A stretch of 64,000 bases of DNA. Source: Deltaproteobacteria bacterium. GTDB lineage: Bacteria > Desulfobacterota > Desulfarculia > Adiutricales > Adiutricaceae. Where the stretch lies: assembly GCA_031273455.1 (NCBI GenBank), contig JAISRZ010000069.1:34579-98578 (forward strand), read 5' to 3'. The notes under the pieces are model-generated. The model was not told the DNA's origin. It ran no database searches and was given only the letters and a program-made list of their open reading frames with translations. Of the stretch, positions 29,597 to 39,157 are shown in pieces (position 1 is the stretch's first letter; each line of letters begins with the position of its first letter). Position numbers and translations under genes: made by a program.

Positions 29597-30884
29597 CTTT
29601 GCTTGTTCCCGGCAGATCAGCTAATGACTTAATAGTGTCCCGCCCAGAGCGTTTAGCTAGATACATAGCCTGGTCGCTCCAGTATACCAAATCAGCCGGG
29701 CTTTTGATCAAAAAATGCCCAATATCGGCGATTCCCTGACTAATTGTTAGCCGAACCCCCGGCAAACCCTCGGGGATGAGGCTGGCGGCCAAGGCTTCCT
29801 TTAAGCGGTCGGCCAGGACCAAAGCCTGCTCCAGCTCGGTCCGGGGCAGAAGGATAGCGAACTCCTCCCCGCCGATCCGGGCGGACACGTCCCCAGCCCG
29901 GGTGACCGAGACAATGGTGTCGGCCAGCCACTTTAAAAACCCGTCCCCAGTCTGGTGGCCAAAGGTGTCATTGACCTTCTTGAAGTGGTCCAGATCCAGG
30001 ATGATTAAGGACAAAGGGCTGGAGTGGCGCTGGCTTAACCGGAACTCCCGGTCTAGCTGCTCCATAAAAATCCGGCGGTTAAAGAGCCCAGTTAAGGGGT
30101 CTCTGGAGGCCATCCGCACCGCTTGCTCGTAATTTAAGACTTGGCTCAAAAACATCGATCCCACCCATTGTAGCTCATGAAGAATTAGAGGATCGAGCTC
30201 CTCTAAGGCCTTCTGGCTGGAAAAACATAACCTTAAGGAGGCCAAAGACCGGCCCCGCCAGGGCATCTCCAAGGTCACCTCAAACCCGCCGGGCTTGGGG
30301 TCCGGCCCCGAGGTCTGTCGAACGGCTTGGGAAAAAGGATCCCCCGCCCAGATTTCCGAATGCGTGGCCCCGGTTAAAGCCCTAGCCGTTCGGGCCAAGG
30401 ACTCCAATAAGGGTCCGAGCCCTTGGTGACCAGCCAGGTTCCGGTATAGAACCAGACTCTTTTCCTCTGGGGTCCCCGTTAGCCCGGGGAAATACTTCGA
30501 GGAGTCGCCAGCCCCAATCAACCGGCCCACGGCTAGCCGTAAGCGGTCGGGGTTAACCGGCCGAGCCAAGACCGTGTAAACCCCTTGGGCCACCCAGTCC
30601 AAAGCCTCGTCCAAAGCCGGGCGATCGGCTAAGACAATGACCCGGGCCGCGAGGTTAGTGAGCTCCACGCTCTCCAAAAGTTTGACCGGGCTCTCTAAGC
30701 CCTTAAGGTCGTTGGCTAAGATGATTAAAAAAGGCCGAGCCTCAGCGATTAAGGCCAGTCCGTCCTCTAAACTCTCGGCCCACAGGATGCCAAAGCCAAA
30801 GGGCCGTAAAGCCCGAGCCACCCGAGGCAGGTTTTTGGGATCCTCATCCAGAACGACTACGTTAGTTTGTCTCATTGGCCTCAC
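29568..30884 (-). CDS. REC-GGDEF diguanylate cyclase with degenerate receiver
   Basis: DPLTGLFNRRIFMEQLDREF...DLDHFKKVNDTFGHQTGD...RAGDVSARIGGEEFAILLP; I-site RxxD (RAGD) five residues before GGEEF. Confidence 0.93.
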   Translation of the reverse strand: MRPMRQTNVVVLDEDPKNLPRVARALRPFGFGILWAESLEDGLALIAEARPFLIILANDLKGLESPVKLLESVELTNLAARVIVLADRPALDEALDWVAQGVYTVLARPVNPDRLRLAVGRLIGAGDSSKYFPGLTGTPEEKSLVLYRNLAGHQGLGPLLESLARTARALTGATHSEIWAGDPFSQAVRQTSGPDPKPGGFEVTLEMPWRGRSLASLRLCFSSQKALEELDPLILHELQWVGSMFLSQVLNYEQAVRMASRDPLTGLFNRRIFMEQLDREFRLSQRHSSPLSLIILDLDHFKKVNDTFGHQTGDGFLKWLADTIVSVTRAGDVSARIGGEEFAILLPRTELEQALVLADRLKEALAASLIPEGLPGVRLTISQGIADIGHFLIKSPADLVYWSDQAMYLAKRSGRDTIKSLADLPGTSKVEDQRYVVQ

Positions 30885-31408
30885 CGCCCTTGTGAAATAG
30901 GTTTACTCAAAACCGCGAGCTTAGTTTAAGCACGTTCCATGCCAAATTTCTGAGGGTTTTATGAATACTCGTTTAGGTTTTGAAACTAACCGTTTTATAT
31001 ATATCTAAACAACAAAAACACCATACCCCGACCCCTTGGGGAGCGGGATTTGCCGAGCGGCTTAGGGTCTTAGGCGGCTTAATTTTCCGTAAAAACCCCA
31101 ACGGCCTAAAGCCCCAAAACTCACCTCGCCCTTAGGTCGCCCTTAAGGGATTCTCTAACCCTAACCTACGGATTTTATTAGATATCCCGCGGTCAGCTTA
31201 ACCAAATCCAAGGAGATCTATCAGCTCTATCCGTCCCTAACTTTAAGGTTTTTGGCGTTTGGGGCCGAAGCGGTTAAAATGGCCCCCTGCGCAAAGGCTC
31301 GCTCTAAAACTTTATCGGCTCAAAAGAGCTAACATCTTAATTTCACTAGGTATTTTTCTAGGATAAGCTAAAATTAGGCGATCATAACGCCCTTAAGGCG
31401 GGTAAATT

Positions 31409-31873
31409 GTGAAAGTTCTTATACAGAGAGTGACTGAAGCCAAGGTGGTCGTGGACGAAAAAACCGTGGGGGCCATCAATTTAGGGCTCTTGGTTTTACT
31501 GGGCGTGGGTCAAGGGGATGGGCCGAAAGAGGCGGATTGGTTGGCGGAGAAGATCGTTAACTTAAGGATCTTTGGCGACGCTAAGGGGCGCATGAACCTT
31601 AGTTTACTCGACGTTAAAGGCGGCGTCCTTTTGGTCAGCCAGTTCACCTTGGAGGGCGACTGCCAAAAGGGGCGGCGGCCGAGCTATGGGAAAGCCGCCC
31701 CCCCGGAGATAGCCGAAAAACTGTATCAATACTTGGGCCAGAAGTTAAGCGAGTCCGTCCCGGTGGAGTACGGGGTCTTTGGGGCCCATATGATGGTTAC
31801 CTTAGTTAACGATGGCCCAGTGACCTTTATGGTGGAAAAGAACCCCACCTTAGGTCCATTCGCCGCTAACTAA
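31409..31873 (+). CDS. dtd: D-aminoacyl-tRNA deacylase
   Basis: [23 protein letters not shown]...[18 protein letters not shown]...[19 protein letters not shown]. Confidence 0.95.
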   Translation: MKVLIQRVTEAKVVVDEKTVGAINLGLLVLLGVGQGDGPKEADWLAEKIVNLRIFGDAKGRMNLSLLDVKGGVLLVSQFTLEGDCQKGRRPSYGKAAPPEIAEKLYQYLGQKLSESVPVEYGVFGAHMMVTLVNDGPVTFMVEKNPTLGPFAAN

Positions 31874-32160
31874 AATTGCATTCTCATGATCTCTTGGTAG
31901 GCGTTTAAGACCTTGTTCCGGACCTGGGTTAGCATCTTAAAGGAGGTCTCGGCCTTACTCATGGACAATAGGGTCTCATGGATGTTGCCGTTCCGACCGG
32001 TGGCCAGCTCCTCCATGGCGGTCTTGGCCTTAAATTGCAGATTATTGGTGTTTAAAACCGTGGCCTTTAAGTGATCCTCAAAACCCGGCCGGGGGTCATT
32101 TTTTTTGACCCCGGTCATTTCCAAGGGGACGGAATTACTTGGTTTAATTGACTCAATCAT
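31870..32160 (-). CDS. fliE: Flagellar hook-basal body complex protein FliE
   Basis: 96 aa; [40 protein letters not shown] is a canonical FliE C-terminus. Confidence 0.95.
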   Translation of the reverse strand: MIESIKPSNSVPLEMTGVKKNDPRPGFEDHLKATVLNTNNLQFKAKTAMEELATGRNGNIHETLLSMSKAETSFKMLTQVRNKVLNAYQEIMRMQF

Positions 32161-32203
32161 AAGCTAACCTATACGCCATTAGAGGGTAATGGGTCCATTA
32201 ACC

Positions 32204-32638
32204 CTAACGGAGAAGATCCAAGGACTTTAGGGCCATGTTCTGGGCGGCGGTGGCGGCGGTGATATTGGCCTCGTAACTCCGTTTGGCCGAGATCATGTCC
32301 ACCATTTCCTGGACCACGTTGATGTTGGGGTTTAAGACGTAGCCAAACTCATCGGCGTCCGGGTGACTGGGGTCGAAGACCAGTTTAAAATCCCGGCGGT
32401 CCTCCATGATCTCCCGCACTTGGCAATCCTGAAGCTGGCTATCCAAACGGGGCCTAGAGCCCCTAGCCCCGCTAAAGTAGGAGGCCGTCTCAAAAATCGG
32501 GACTTTCCGGCGGTAAGGGCCGCCATCCGGGGTCCTAGTGGTGTTCATGTGGCTTAGGTTCATGGCCACGAGATTCATTCTTTGGCGCTGGCTAGTCAAA
32601 CCGGACTGGCTAATGTCCATGGAGTTCAGAAAATCCAT
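32204..32638 (-). CDS. flgC: Flagellar basal-body rod protein FlgC
   Basis: MDFLNSMDISQSGLTSQRQRMNLVAMNLSHMNTTRTPDGGPYRRKVPIFE...MVDMISAKRSYEANITAATAAQNMALKSLDLLR. ORF track start is 32662; MDFLNS start preferred. Confidence 0.95.
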   Translation of the reverse strand: MDFLNSMDISQSGLTSQRQRMNLVAMNLSHMNTTRTPDGGPYRRKVPIFETASYFSGARGSRPRLDSQLQDCQVREIMEDRRDFKLVFDPSHPDADEFGYVLNPNINVVQEMVDMISAKRSYEANITAATAAQNMALKSLDLLR

Positions 32639-32642
32639 AATC

Positions 32643-33083
32643 TTACCTCGAGCCGCCTTCACCGATGGCGTACTTTAAAGTGTCAAATTCCTTGGCCAGC
32701 ATCTGGACCGTGGCGTTGTAGATGAGCTGGTTCTTGGTCAGTAAGGTCATTTCCTGATCAATGTCCAGTTTATCGTCGTTATACTCATCCCAACCGTAGG
32801 GGGACATCCGCACGGCTTGGGCGGCCTTTTTAAAGGCGCTCTCACTGTCGCGGGTGGGAATGTGGGCTTGATTGGTTTGGCGAACGTCGAGCTGGTTGGG
32901 CCCCGCGGCCAAGTTTTGGGCTAAGACCTTCTCAAAATCCAAGTGCCGGGCCCGAAAGCCGGGGGTGTCCATGTTGGCGAGGTTAGTGGAGCTAAAGTCA
33001 TGGCGGGCTAGCCTTAGGCCTAAAGAGCCGCCCATGACGCCAAACTGGCTGGAAAAAAGGTTATGGTCAAATCCTTTAATCAT
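32643..33083 (-). CDS. flgB: Flagellar basal-body rod protein FlgB
   Basis: LGLRLARHDFSSTNLANMDTPGFRARHLDFEKVL...LDIDQEMTLLTKNQLIYNATVQMLAKEFDTLKYAIGEGG. Confidence 0.95.
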   Translation of the reverse strand: MIKGFDHNLFSSQFGVMGGSLGLRLARHDFSSTNLANMDTPGFRARHLDFEKVLAQNLAAGPNQLDVRQTNQAHIPTRDSESAFKKAAQAVRMSPYGWDEYNDDKLDIDQEMTLLTKNQLIYNATVQMLAKEFDTLKYAIGEGGSR

Positions 33084-33174
33084 AAGGTCCTCCAGTCATT
33101 CCCCTTCGGGGAATCGACCGCGAACCAAAGGAAGCAAGAAATAGGCCAAGTTTTTAGGGGATTTTAAATTGAGG

Positions 33175-33957
33175 CTATTGGTCGCTTAAGGCCGGGTCGT
33201 CCCCGGCCGCTAAAAAGCTTTCTAAAAGGGTTTTAACGGTCAAATCCTTTTTTTCTTGGCCGGAGAACACCTTTAAGATCCGGCCCTCTTTCAGCATGAC
33301 CAGCCTTTGGCCGTATTCCACGGCCTGGGCCATGTTGTGGGTGATCATTAAAGTGGTGAGCCGCTCTTTTTCCACTAAATCCTGGGTTAAGCGCATGGTT
33401 AAGCTAGCGGTCCGAGGGTCTTGGGCCGCGGTGTGCTCATCTAGTAGCAAGAGCGAGGGTTTAACCAAGGTGGCCATGATTAAGGTTAAGGCTTGCCTTT
33501 GGCCCCCGGACAATAACCCCACTGGATCGTTTAACCGCTCCTCCAAGCTTAAACCCAAAGGAGCTAAGGCGGCCCGAAAGAGCTCTTTTTCCCCTGGGGC
33601 TATACCCCGCCGTAACCCCCTAACCTTCCCCCGACGGTGGGCCAAAGCCAAGTTTTCGGCCACTGACATGCTGGCGCAAGAGCCTAAAAGGGGATCTTGA
33701 AAGACCCGGCTGATTAATTTAGCCCGTTTATACTCTGGCCAAGAAGTGATGTCCTTCCCGTCTAAAACAATACTCCCGGCGTCCGGGATATAAGCCCCAG
33801 CCAAGCAACCAATCAAAGTGGATTTGCCCGACCCATTGGCCCCAATGATGGAGACCATCTCCCCCGGGTTAACCGTGAGATCCACCCCGGCCAAGGCTTG
33901 AACCTCGTTGGCGGCCCCTAAGCTAAAGGCTTTTTTTAAGCCAGTTATTTTAAGCAT
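33175..33957 (-). CDS. ABC transporter ATP-binding protein (TrpXYZ/ABC_sub_bind system type)
   Basis: Walker A GANGSGKST, signature LLSGGQRQAL, Walker B LLLLDEHTAAQDP. Confidence 0.93.
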   Translation of the reverse strand: MLKITGLKKAFSLGAANEVQALAGVDLTVNPGEMVSIIGANGSGKSTLIGCLAGAYIPDAGSIVLDGKDITSWPEYKRAKLISRVFQDPLLGSCASMSVAENLALAHRRGKVRGLRRGIAPGEKELFRAALAPLGLSLEERLNDPVGLLSGGQRQALTLIMATLVKPSLLLLDEHTAAQDPRTASLTMRLTQDLVEKERLTTLMITHNMAQAVEYGQRLVMLKEGRILKVFSGQEKKDLTVKTLLESFLAAGDDPALSDQ

Positions 33958-34846
33958 GGGCCCGACGGGATTTTTTTAGTTTAGGGAACATTAAGGCCCC
34001 GACCACCAAGACCGCGGTGATAAGGTTTAGATCCGAAGGGGTGAAGGAAAAAGAGCCTAGCTTTAAGCTTAAAGCCAAGGCCGTGGCTAAAAAGTAAACC
34101 ACTGACCCCAAAACCACGCCCACGATCCGGATGCCCAATGACCTTCGAGCGCCGATTAAAGTTTCCCCCACCACCACCGCGGCCAAGCCCTTGACAATGG
34201 TCCCCACGCCTAAACTAACGTCGGCGAGCCCCTGGCTTTGGGCGGCTAAGGCCCCGGCTAAGGCCACTAAAGCGTTGGAGAGCCCCACCCCCAAGATGAC
34301 GGTTAACCGGGTGTCCACCCCTTGACTCGCGCTCATCTTGGGGTTATCGCCGGTTGCCACCAAGGCTTGGCCAAACTCGGTCCGTAAGAGCCAGACTAAA
34401 AAGAGCCCAACAATAACTATGGCCGCGAAAAAAACGATTAAGCTAGCCCCAGTGGCCGAAAAACCCATATTTTTGAAAAACGAAAAGACCGAGGGCTGAC
34501 CGATTAAGCTGACGTTGGGCCGATGGCCCATGACCCGTAAGTTAATGGAGTAAAGGGCGGTCATGGTGAGGATGGAGGCTAACAGATGGAGAACGCCTAG
34601 TTTCGCGGTTAAAAAACCGGTGAGCGTCCCAGCCAAAAAACCGGCTATTAAAGCCGGGATTAAGGACAAATAAGGGTCCAGCCCGTTAACCACGCCCATG
34701 GCCGAGACCGCGGCCCCCAAGGGCAAACTCCCATCCACGGTCAAATCCGGAAAATCCAATATCCGAAAAGTTAAAAAGACCCCCAAAGCCATGAGGCCAT
34801 AGACTAGACCCTGGCTAATGGCCCCGGTGAAAGCGTAATAGCTCAC
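33950..34846 (-). CDS. ABC transporter permease (BPD_transp_2 type)
   Basis: Multi-TM protein GLVYGLMALGVFLTFRILDFPDLTVDGSLPLGAAVSA...; between SBP and ATPase genes. Confidence 0.92.
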   Translation of the reverse strand: MSYYAFTGAISQGLVYGLMALGVFLTFRILDFPDLTVDGSLPLGAAVSAMGVVNGLDPYLSLIPALIAGFLAGTLTGFLTAKLGVLHLLASILTMTALYSINLRVMGHRPNVSLIGQPSVFSFFKNMGFSATGASLIVFFAAIVIVGLFLVWLLRTEFGQALVATGDNPKMSASQGVDTRLTVILGVGLSNALVALAGALAAQSQGLADVSLGVGTIVKGLAAVVVGETLIGARRSLGIRIVGVVLGSVVYFLATALALSLKLGSFSFTPSDLNLITAVLVVGALMFPKLKKSRRAHA

Positions 34847-35796
34847 TTAAAGACTATCTGGGCGCGTTCCATGACCGAAGGCGCGACCACTAAAGAAATG
34901 GCCGTGGCGAACCGCTCGTTGACCACTAAGGCCAACTTTTTTAAGGCCTCCACCGGCGTCTCGCTGGGGATGGCCTCGCCCTTTAAAAGCCGGGCAGCCA
35001 TCCGCCCAGTCAACCGACCGAGCTCATAGTAGTTAATAGACAAAGTGGCCACCCCGCCCTTTCGCACGGAGTTGTTCTCCGAGGGGTAAATCGGGATCCT
35101 CTGGTCCAGGGCGATGTTGACGATGGTGTCCATGCCCGCGATAACCGAGTTGTCCGTGGGCAAAAAGATGGCCTCCACCTGGCCCACTAAACTCTGGGCC
35201 GCTTGGAGAATGGCCGCTGGGTTGGGGGCCGGGGCCTCAATGATTTCAAAGCCGTGTTTTTTAGCCGCCTCCCGCAAGATCTCCACTTGGACCACCGAGT
35301 TAGTTTCCCCGGGGTTAAAGATGACCCCCAATTTACTGGCGTGGGGTTGGATCTCCCGAATGAGGGCCACCTGCTCCAAAATGGGGTTCATGTCGGTGGT
35401 CCCGGTGACGTTGGCCCCGGGTTTATCCATGGTTTTGACCAACCCGGCGCTCACCGGGTCGGTCACGGCGGTGAAGAGAATGGGGATATCGCTAATGTTT
35501 TGGGCCGTGGTCTGGGCGGAGGGCGTGGACACGGCCAGAATCAGATCCGGTCGCTCGTCTTTCATCTGATGAGCGATTTGCAAAACCGTGGACATGGAGC
35601 CTTGAGCGTTATGCTCCAAGTAGGTCACTTCTAGGCCCATCTCGGCCAGTTGCTCTTTAAACCCCAAGACGGCCTCGTCTAAAGAGGTGTGCTCCACAAA
35701 CTGGTTGATGGAGATAACGTAAGCCAAAGCCCCACCGGCTTGACCGATAATTAATAATAAGGCTATAGACAAAAGACCAGTTTTTATTCCGCGCAT
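34843..35796 (-). CDS. ABC transporter substrate-binding protein (ABC_sub_bind / TrpX-like)
   Basis: Signal peptide; ILAVSTPSAQTTAQNISDIPILFTAVTDPVSAGLVKTMDKPGANVTGTTD; IFLPTDNSVIAGMDTIV. Confidence 0.92.
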   Translation of the reverse strand: MRGIKTGLLSIALLLIIGQAGGALAYVISINQFVEHTSLDEAVLGFKEQLAEMGLEVTYLEHNAQGSMSTVLQIAHQMKDERPDLILAVSTPSAQTTAQNISDIPILFTAVTDPVSAGLVKTMDKPGANVTGTTDMNPILEQVALIREIQPHASKLGVIFNPGETNSVVQVEILREAAKKHGFEIIEAPAPNPAAILQAAQSLVGQVEAIFLPTDNSVIAGMDTIVNIALDQRIPIYPSENNSVRKGGVATLSINYYELGRLTGRMAARLLKGEAIPSETPVEALKKLALVVNERFATAISLVVAPSVMERAQIVFK

Positions 35797-36704
35797 AATC
35801 GCCTCGACAAGGAGCCGTTAAAAGCCCTAGAGGATGGCTTAAAGGAAACTTGGGGTTAACCCTTTCAGGGCTAGCCAAGGTTTTAGCGGGAGCCCACAGC
35901 CGCGACCTTTAGGCCATTTTCGCCGTTTATGATGATTGGGGAGAAATTAAAGACGAAAACCATTCTAAAAGGGGTCAACTCCGATAGAATGGGACTTTCG
36001 CTTTTATCGAATAATTACAGCACATTCGCCCTAAAAAGGCAAATACTTTACAAAGCGGATTTCACTCCCCCTAACTTTCGCGGGTCTTAATGGCTAAAGG
36101 GCGCCTTTTTAAGCCCCCTCAAGTTTTAGCCTTTAAAGGCCAGTTCCCGATAGAGTCAAACCGTAAAATCGCTTTGATCCGTTTATAAACAAATAATAAG
36201 CGTTCGCGAATAGCTATAAATTTTATTTTTAAATAAGTTAATACCCACCTTCTTAATCATTCAAAAAAATTAATACTCTAAAGTTAAAACTTAAACTTTA
36301 TAGATCCGCTTTTTTCGGGTCGGATTGGGCCATATTTTTTGACGCTAACTAAGGTTTTTTGGTATACTTATTAACCTAGCCACCGGAAGCGTTTGTAATC
36401 CTAGCCTTCCATCAAGACTCCTGGCTACGCTTCAAGATTGTTTTTTAGGGAAGCTATATTAACGATCAATCTTTATTATTAACGCTTTATTATTAACGAT
36501 TGTTCTTCCCTGTTTGAGGCCTTAAAAGTCGGGAGCGCCTTAAAGGAGCGGTCCTTCTATTATTATCCCCTCCTACCTAAAAGACTATATTTTAGGTTAT
36601 TTTGACCTTTTAATATTTATTTGGCCAAATTTACCTGGCGACATTACGTTTTACTCTGTCTTGTCGTAAAATATCGTTATCCGTTTATAACTTTATAAAG
36701 GATA

Positions 36705-38540
36705 TTGAGTTCAAAAATGAGTCTATACACAAAACTGTTAATCTCATTTGTCGGCCCTATTCTCATAATATTCACCGTCATCACCACTGTCGACTACTTC
36801 ACCGAACGGGAAAAAGCCATCACCCTGGTCACGCGGCAGCTTAATCAACAAGCCGCCCACAAGGCCGCCGCGGTCAATGGCTTTTTTGAGGCCATGGAGC
36901 CAGCGGTCCGCATGATGGCCGCTTACTTGGACGTGGCTAAGCTAGAAACTGACCAGGAGTATTTTGACCTTTTAAAGCTCTCTTTATCGGTTCGGCCCGA
37001 GGCTTACGGGGCGGCGGTGGCTTATGGGGTGGGTAAATACTCGCCGGATAAACCCCTTTACGCCCCTTACGCCACCAAAAAAGGGGAAACGACTTTAATC
37101 GACCCTAATCACGGGGCTTATGACTACACAACCGACGCGGAAAATGGCTCCTGGTTTATCGTCCCCTACCAAACTGGCCAAAACCTGTGGACTGAGCCCT
37201 ACTTTGACCAGGGGGCCGGGGATATCTGGATGTGCTCCTACGCCGTGCCTTTCACCTACCATAACGAAAAGGCCGGGGTGGCCACGGTGGACGTTTCCAT
37301 TAGCGGTTTGGGGGCTATTTTTCAGGAGGGCCAAGCCGAGCTCGATCAGTTGGCCGAAGGCGGGTATTACTTTATCATTAGCCCCACCGGGCGTTTTATC
37401 TACCACCCTAACCAAGATTTAATCGCTAGTGAGGCTAATTTAATCAATTTAAACCTCAATTCCACTTTAAGCGAAGAAGATAAGCGGCTCTGGCGGGACT
37501 TCGCTAGTCAAGCCGCGGCTAAAGGGCCCTTTACGGCCCGGCTCAAAAACGCCTTAGACCAAGAAGGGACCACTTATAAGCTCATTAACCTGGCGAGCTT
37601 ACCGGCCACCGGCTGGCTATTGGGCGTGGTCTGCGATGAGGCCAAGGTCATGGACCCGGTCTTTAAGTCCTTAATGAAAGACATCGCCTTTTTCGTGGCC
37701 TGTTTATTAATCTTAACCTTCGCCGTCTGGATTCCGACCTCCCGCTTAACCAAGACCTTGAGCCGGATGGCCGAGGTCTTAAGGCGGCAGTTTGACGCGG
37801 TTTACGACATCTCCAACAACATCCACGCCGACACCACCAGCATGTCCGAATCAGCCCAAGCCGAGTCCCAACGGTTTGACGAGATCAGTCAGAATTTAGA
37901 GGATATCTCCAAAAACTCTTTGGATAACCAACAGACGGCCCAGAAAGGGGCCCAAATCGGGGAAAACGCCTCCCAGCAGGTCTCCTTTGGCCAAGACGCG
38001 GTCACCAACATGCTGGAGGCCATGCGGACCATTAGCGAGTCGTCCTCATCCATTGGGAACATCTTAAAGAACATTGAGAGCGTCTCCTTTCAGACCAACC
38101 TTTTGGCTTTAAACGCCTCCGTGGAGGCCGCTAGAGCCGGGGAGGCGGGGAGCGGCTTCGCCGTGGTGGCCGAGGAAGTGCGGAACCTCGCCCAAAGATC
38201 CTCGGACTCGGTGCGGAACACCAACGCTTTTATGGACAATAACCAACGGCAGATCGTTAATGGCGAGAACATCTCCCAAAAGTTGGCCGATAGTTTTAAG
38301 TCTTTAACCCAGACCTCCAAGGAGACCACCGAAACCTTACGGACTATCACCCGGGAAGTGGATAAAGAGGTGGAGAAGATCAATTCCTTAAACCAAGAGA
38401 TCGCCAAGATGCGCTCGGTGACCCAAGAGACCATTGGCAATTCGCAAAGGGTTTTAACCCAGTCGGAAAACCTGAAAAAGCAGAACACCGAGTTAAGGCT
38501 AATCATTGAGGAGCTGGAGACTTTATTGCGAAAAAAGTAG
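36705..38540 (+). CDS. Methyl-accepting chemotaxis protein with dCache_1-like sensor
   Basis: Two TM segments flanking a periplasmic dCache-like domain; signalling tip [51 protein letters not shown] 36717 is an alternative start. Confidence 0.94.
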   Translation: MSSKMSLYTKLLISFVGPILIIFTVITTVDYFTEREKAITLVTRQLNQQAAHKAAAVNGFFEAMEPAVRMMAAYLDVAKLETDQEYFDLLKLSLSVRPEAYGAAVAYGVGKYSPDKPLYAPYATKKGETTLIDPNHGAYDYTTDAENGSWFIVPYQTGQNLWTEPYFDQGAGDIWMCSYAVPFTYHNEKAGVATVDVSISGLGAIFQEGQAELDQLAEGGYYFIISPTGRFIYHPNQDLIASEANLINLNLNSTLSEEDKRLWRDFASQAAAKGPFTARLKNALDQEGTTYKLINLASLPATGWLLGVVCDEAKVMDPVFKSLMKDIAFFVACLLILTFAVWIPTSRLTKTLSRMAEVLRRQFDAVYDISNNIHADTTSMSESAQAESQRFDEISQNLEDISKNSLDNQQTAQKGAQIGENASQQVSFGQDAVTNMLEAMRTISESSSSIGNILKNIESVSFQTNLLALNASVEAARAGEAGSGFAVVAEEVRNLAQRSSDSVRNTNAFMDNNQRQIVNGENISQKLADSFKSLTQTSKETTETLRTITREVDKEVEKINSLNQEIAKMRSVTQETIGNSQRVLTQSENLKKQNTELRLIIEELETLLRKK

Positions 38541-38572
38541 CCTTTAACCCTTTTTAAGTCCCAAAAACCAAT

Positions 38573-38617
38573 AGGCGCGGTTAGCTAAAGATCAAAGCTA
38601 ACCGCGCCTTTAAGTTT
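38573..38617 (+). terminator. Rho-independent terminator downstream of the MCP gene
   Basis: Perfect 14-bp stem AGGCGCGGTTAGCT / AGCTAACCGCGCCT (loop AAAGATCAA), then TTAAGTTTT. Confidence 0.75.
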
Positions 38618-38635
38618 TGTCTAGAACCCGTAAGG

Positions 38636-38795
38636 CCCTATGAAGAGGGAAAAATCACTCGAATCTAGGCCTTCTTTTTATAGAATACTTAAAGCGTTGG
38701 ATGAGTAAATATCTTTTATTTATATCACCGGTATCGCCAAAAAACTCCAATTTAAGATTTTTCCGCCCTAAATCTTATTAAGAACCACTCGCCAC
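38636..38795 (+). pseudogene. Remnant of an AAA-ATPase-like/PDDEXK_9 gene
   Basis: Reads K-S-L-E-S-R-P-S-F-Y-R-I-L-K-A-L-D-E-*-I-S-F-I-Y-I-T-G-I-A-K-K-L-Q-F, aligning without gaps to KLVESLRNFFKILKSLDEYISFIFITGITRSLQF of the intact gene at 39158, with an in-frame TAA where the intact copy has TAT. Confidence 0.8.
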
Positions 38796-39157
38796 TTATT
38801 TACTCGCTAAAAGCTTAAACTTTGACGAACCTTAATAGATGTGATAAATATAATTTACTTCGCCACCGGCCTTTGGCCTCTATTGCGCTCGGGCTGGCGT
38901 TCAAGCGTTCCTAAACCTTTTGACCGCCACGACTTTCTGAGGCCGCCATGGCCGTAAACTCCAAAAAGGCTGAAACATTCGCCGCCTTAAAGGATTGTTT
39001 CGGGAGAAGACCTAAGCGCGATGAAACTAATTTTTATTTTAGCGTTAAGGCTGGCCCCAGTCTTTGGCGCTGATTAACGATTTTTTAGCCTTCAAAAAAC
39101 GTTATTTAACCAATAAAATCAATATTATAGCGTTATTTAATTAAAAGGATTTTTAGT

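Noticed and set aside
33098-33114. Small hairpin ATTCCCC-TTC-GGGGAAT upstream of flgB
   Set aside because: Perfect 7-bp stem but short, with no T-tract or known regulatory pattern; could not assign a function.
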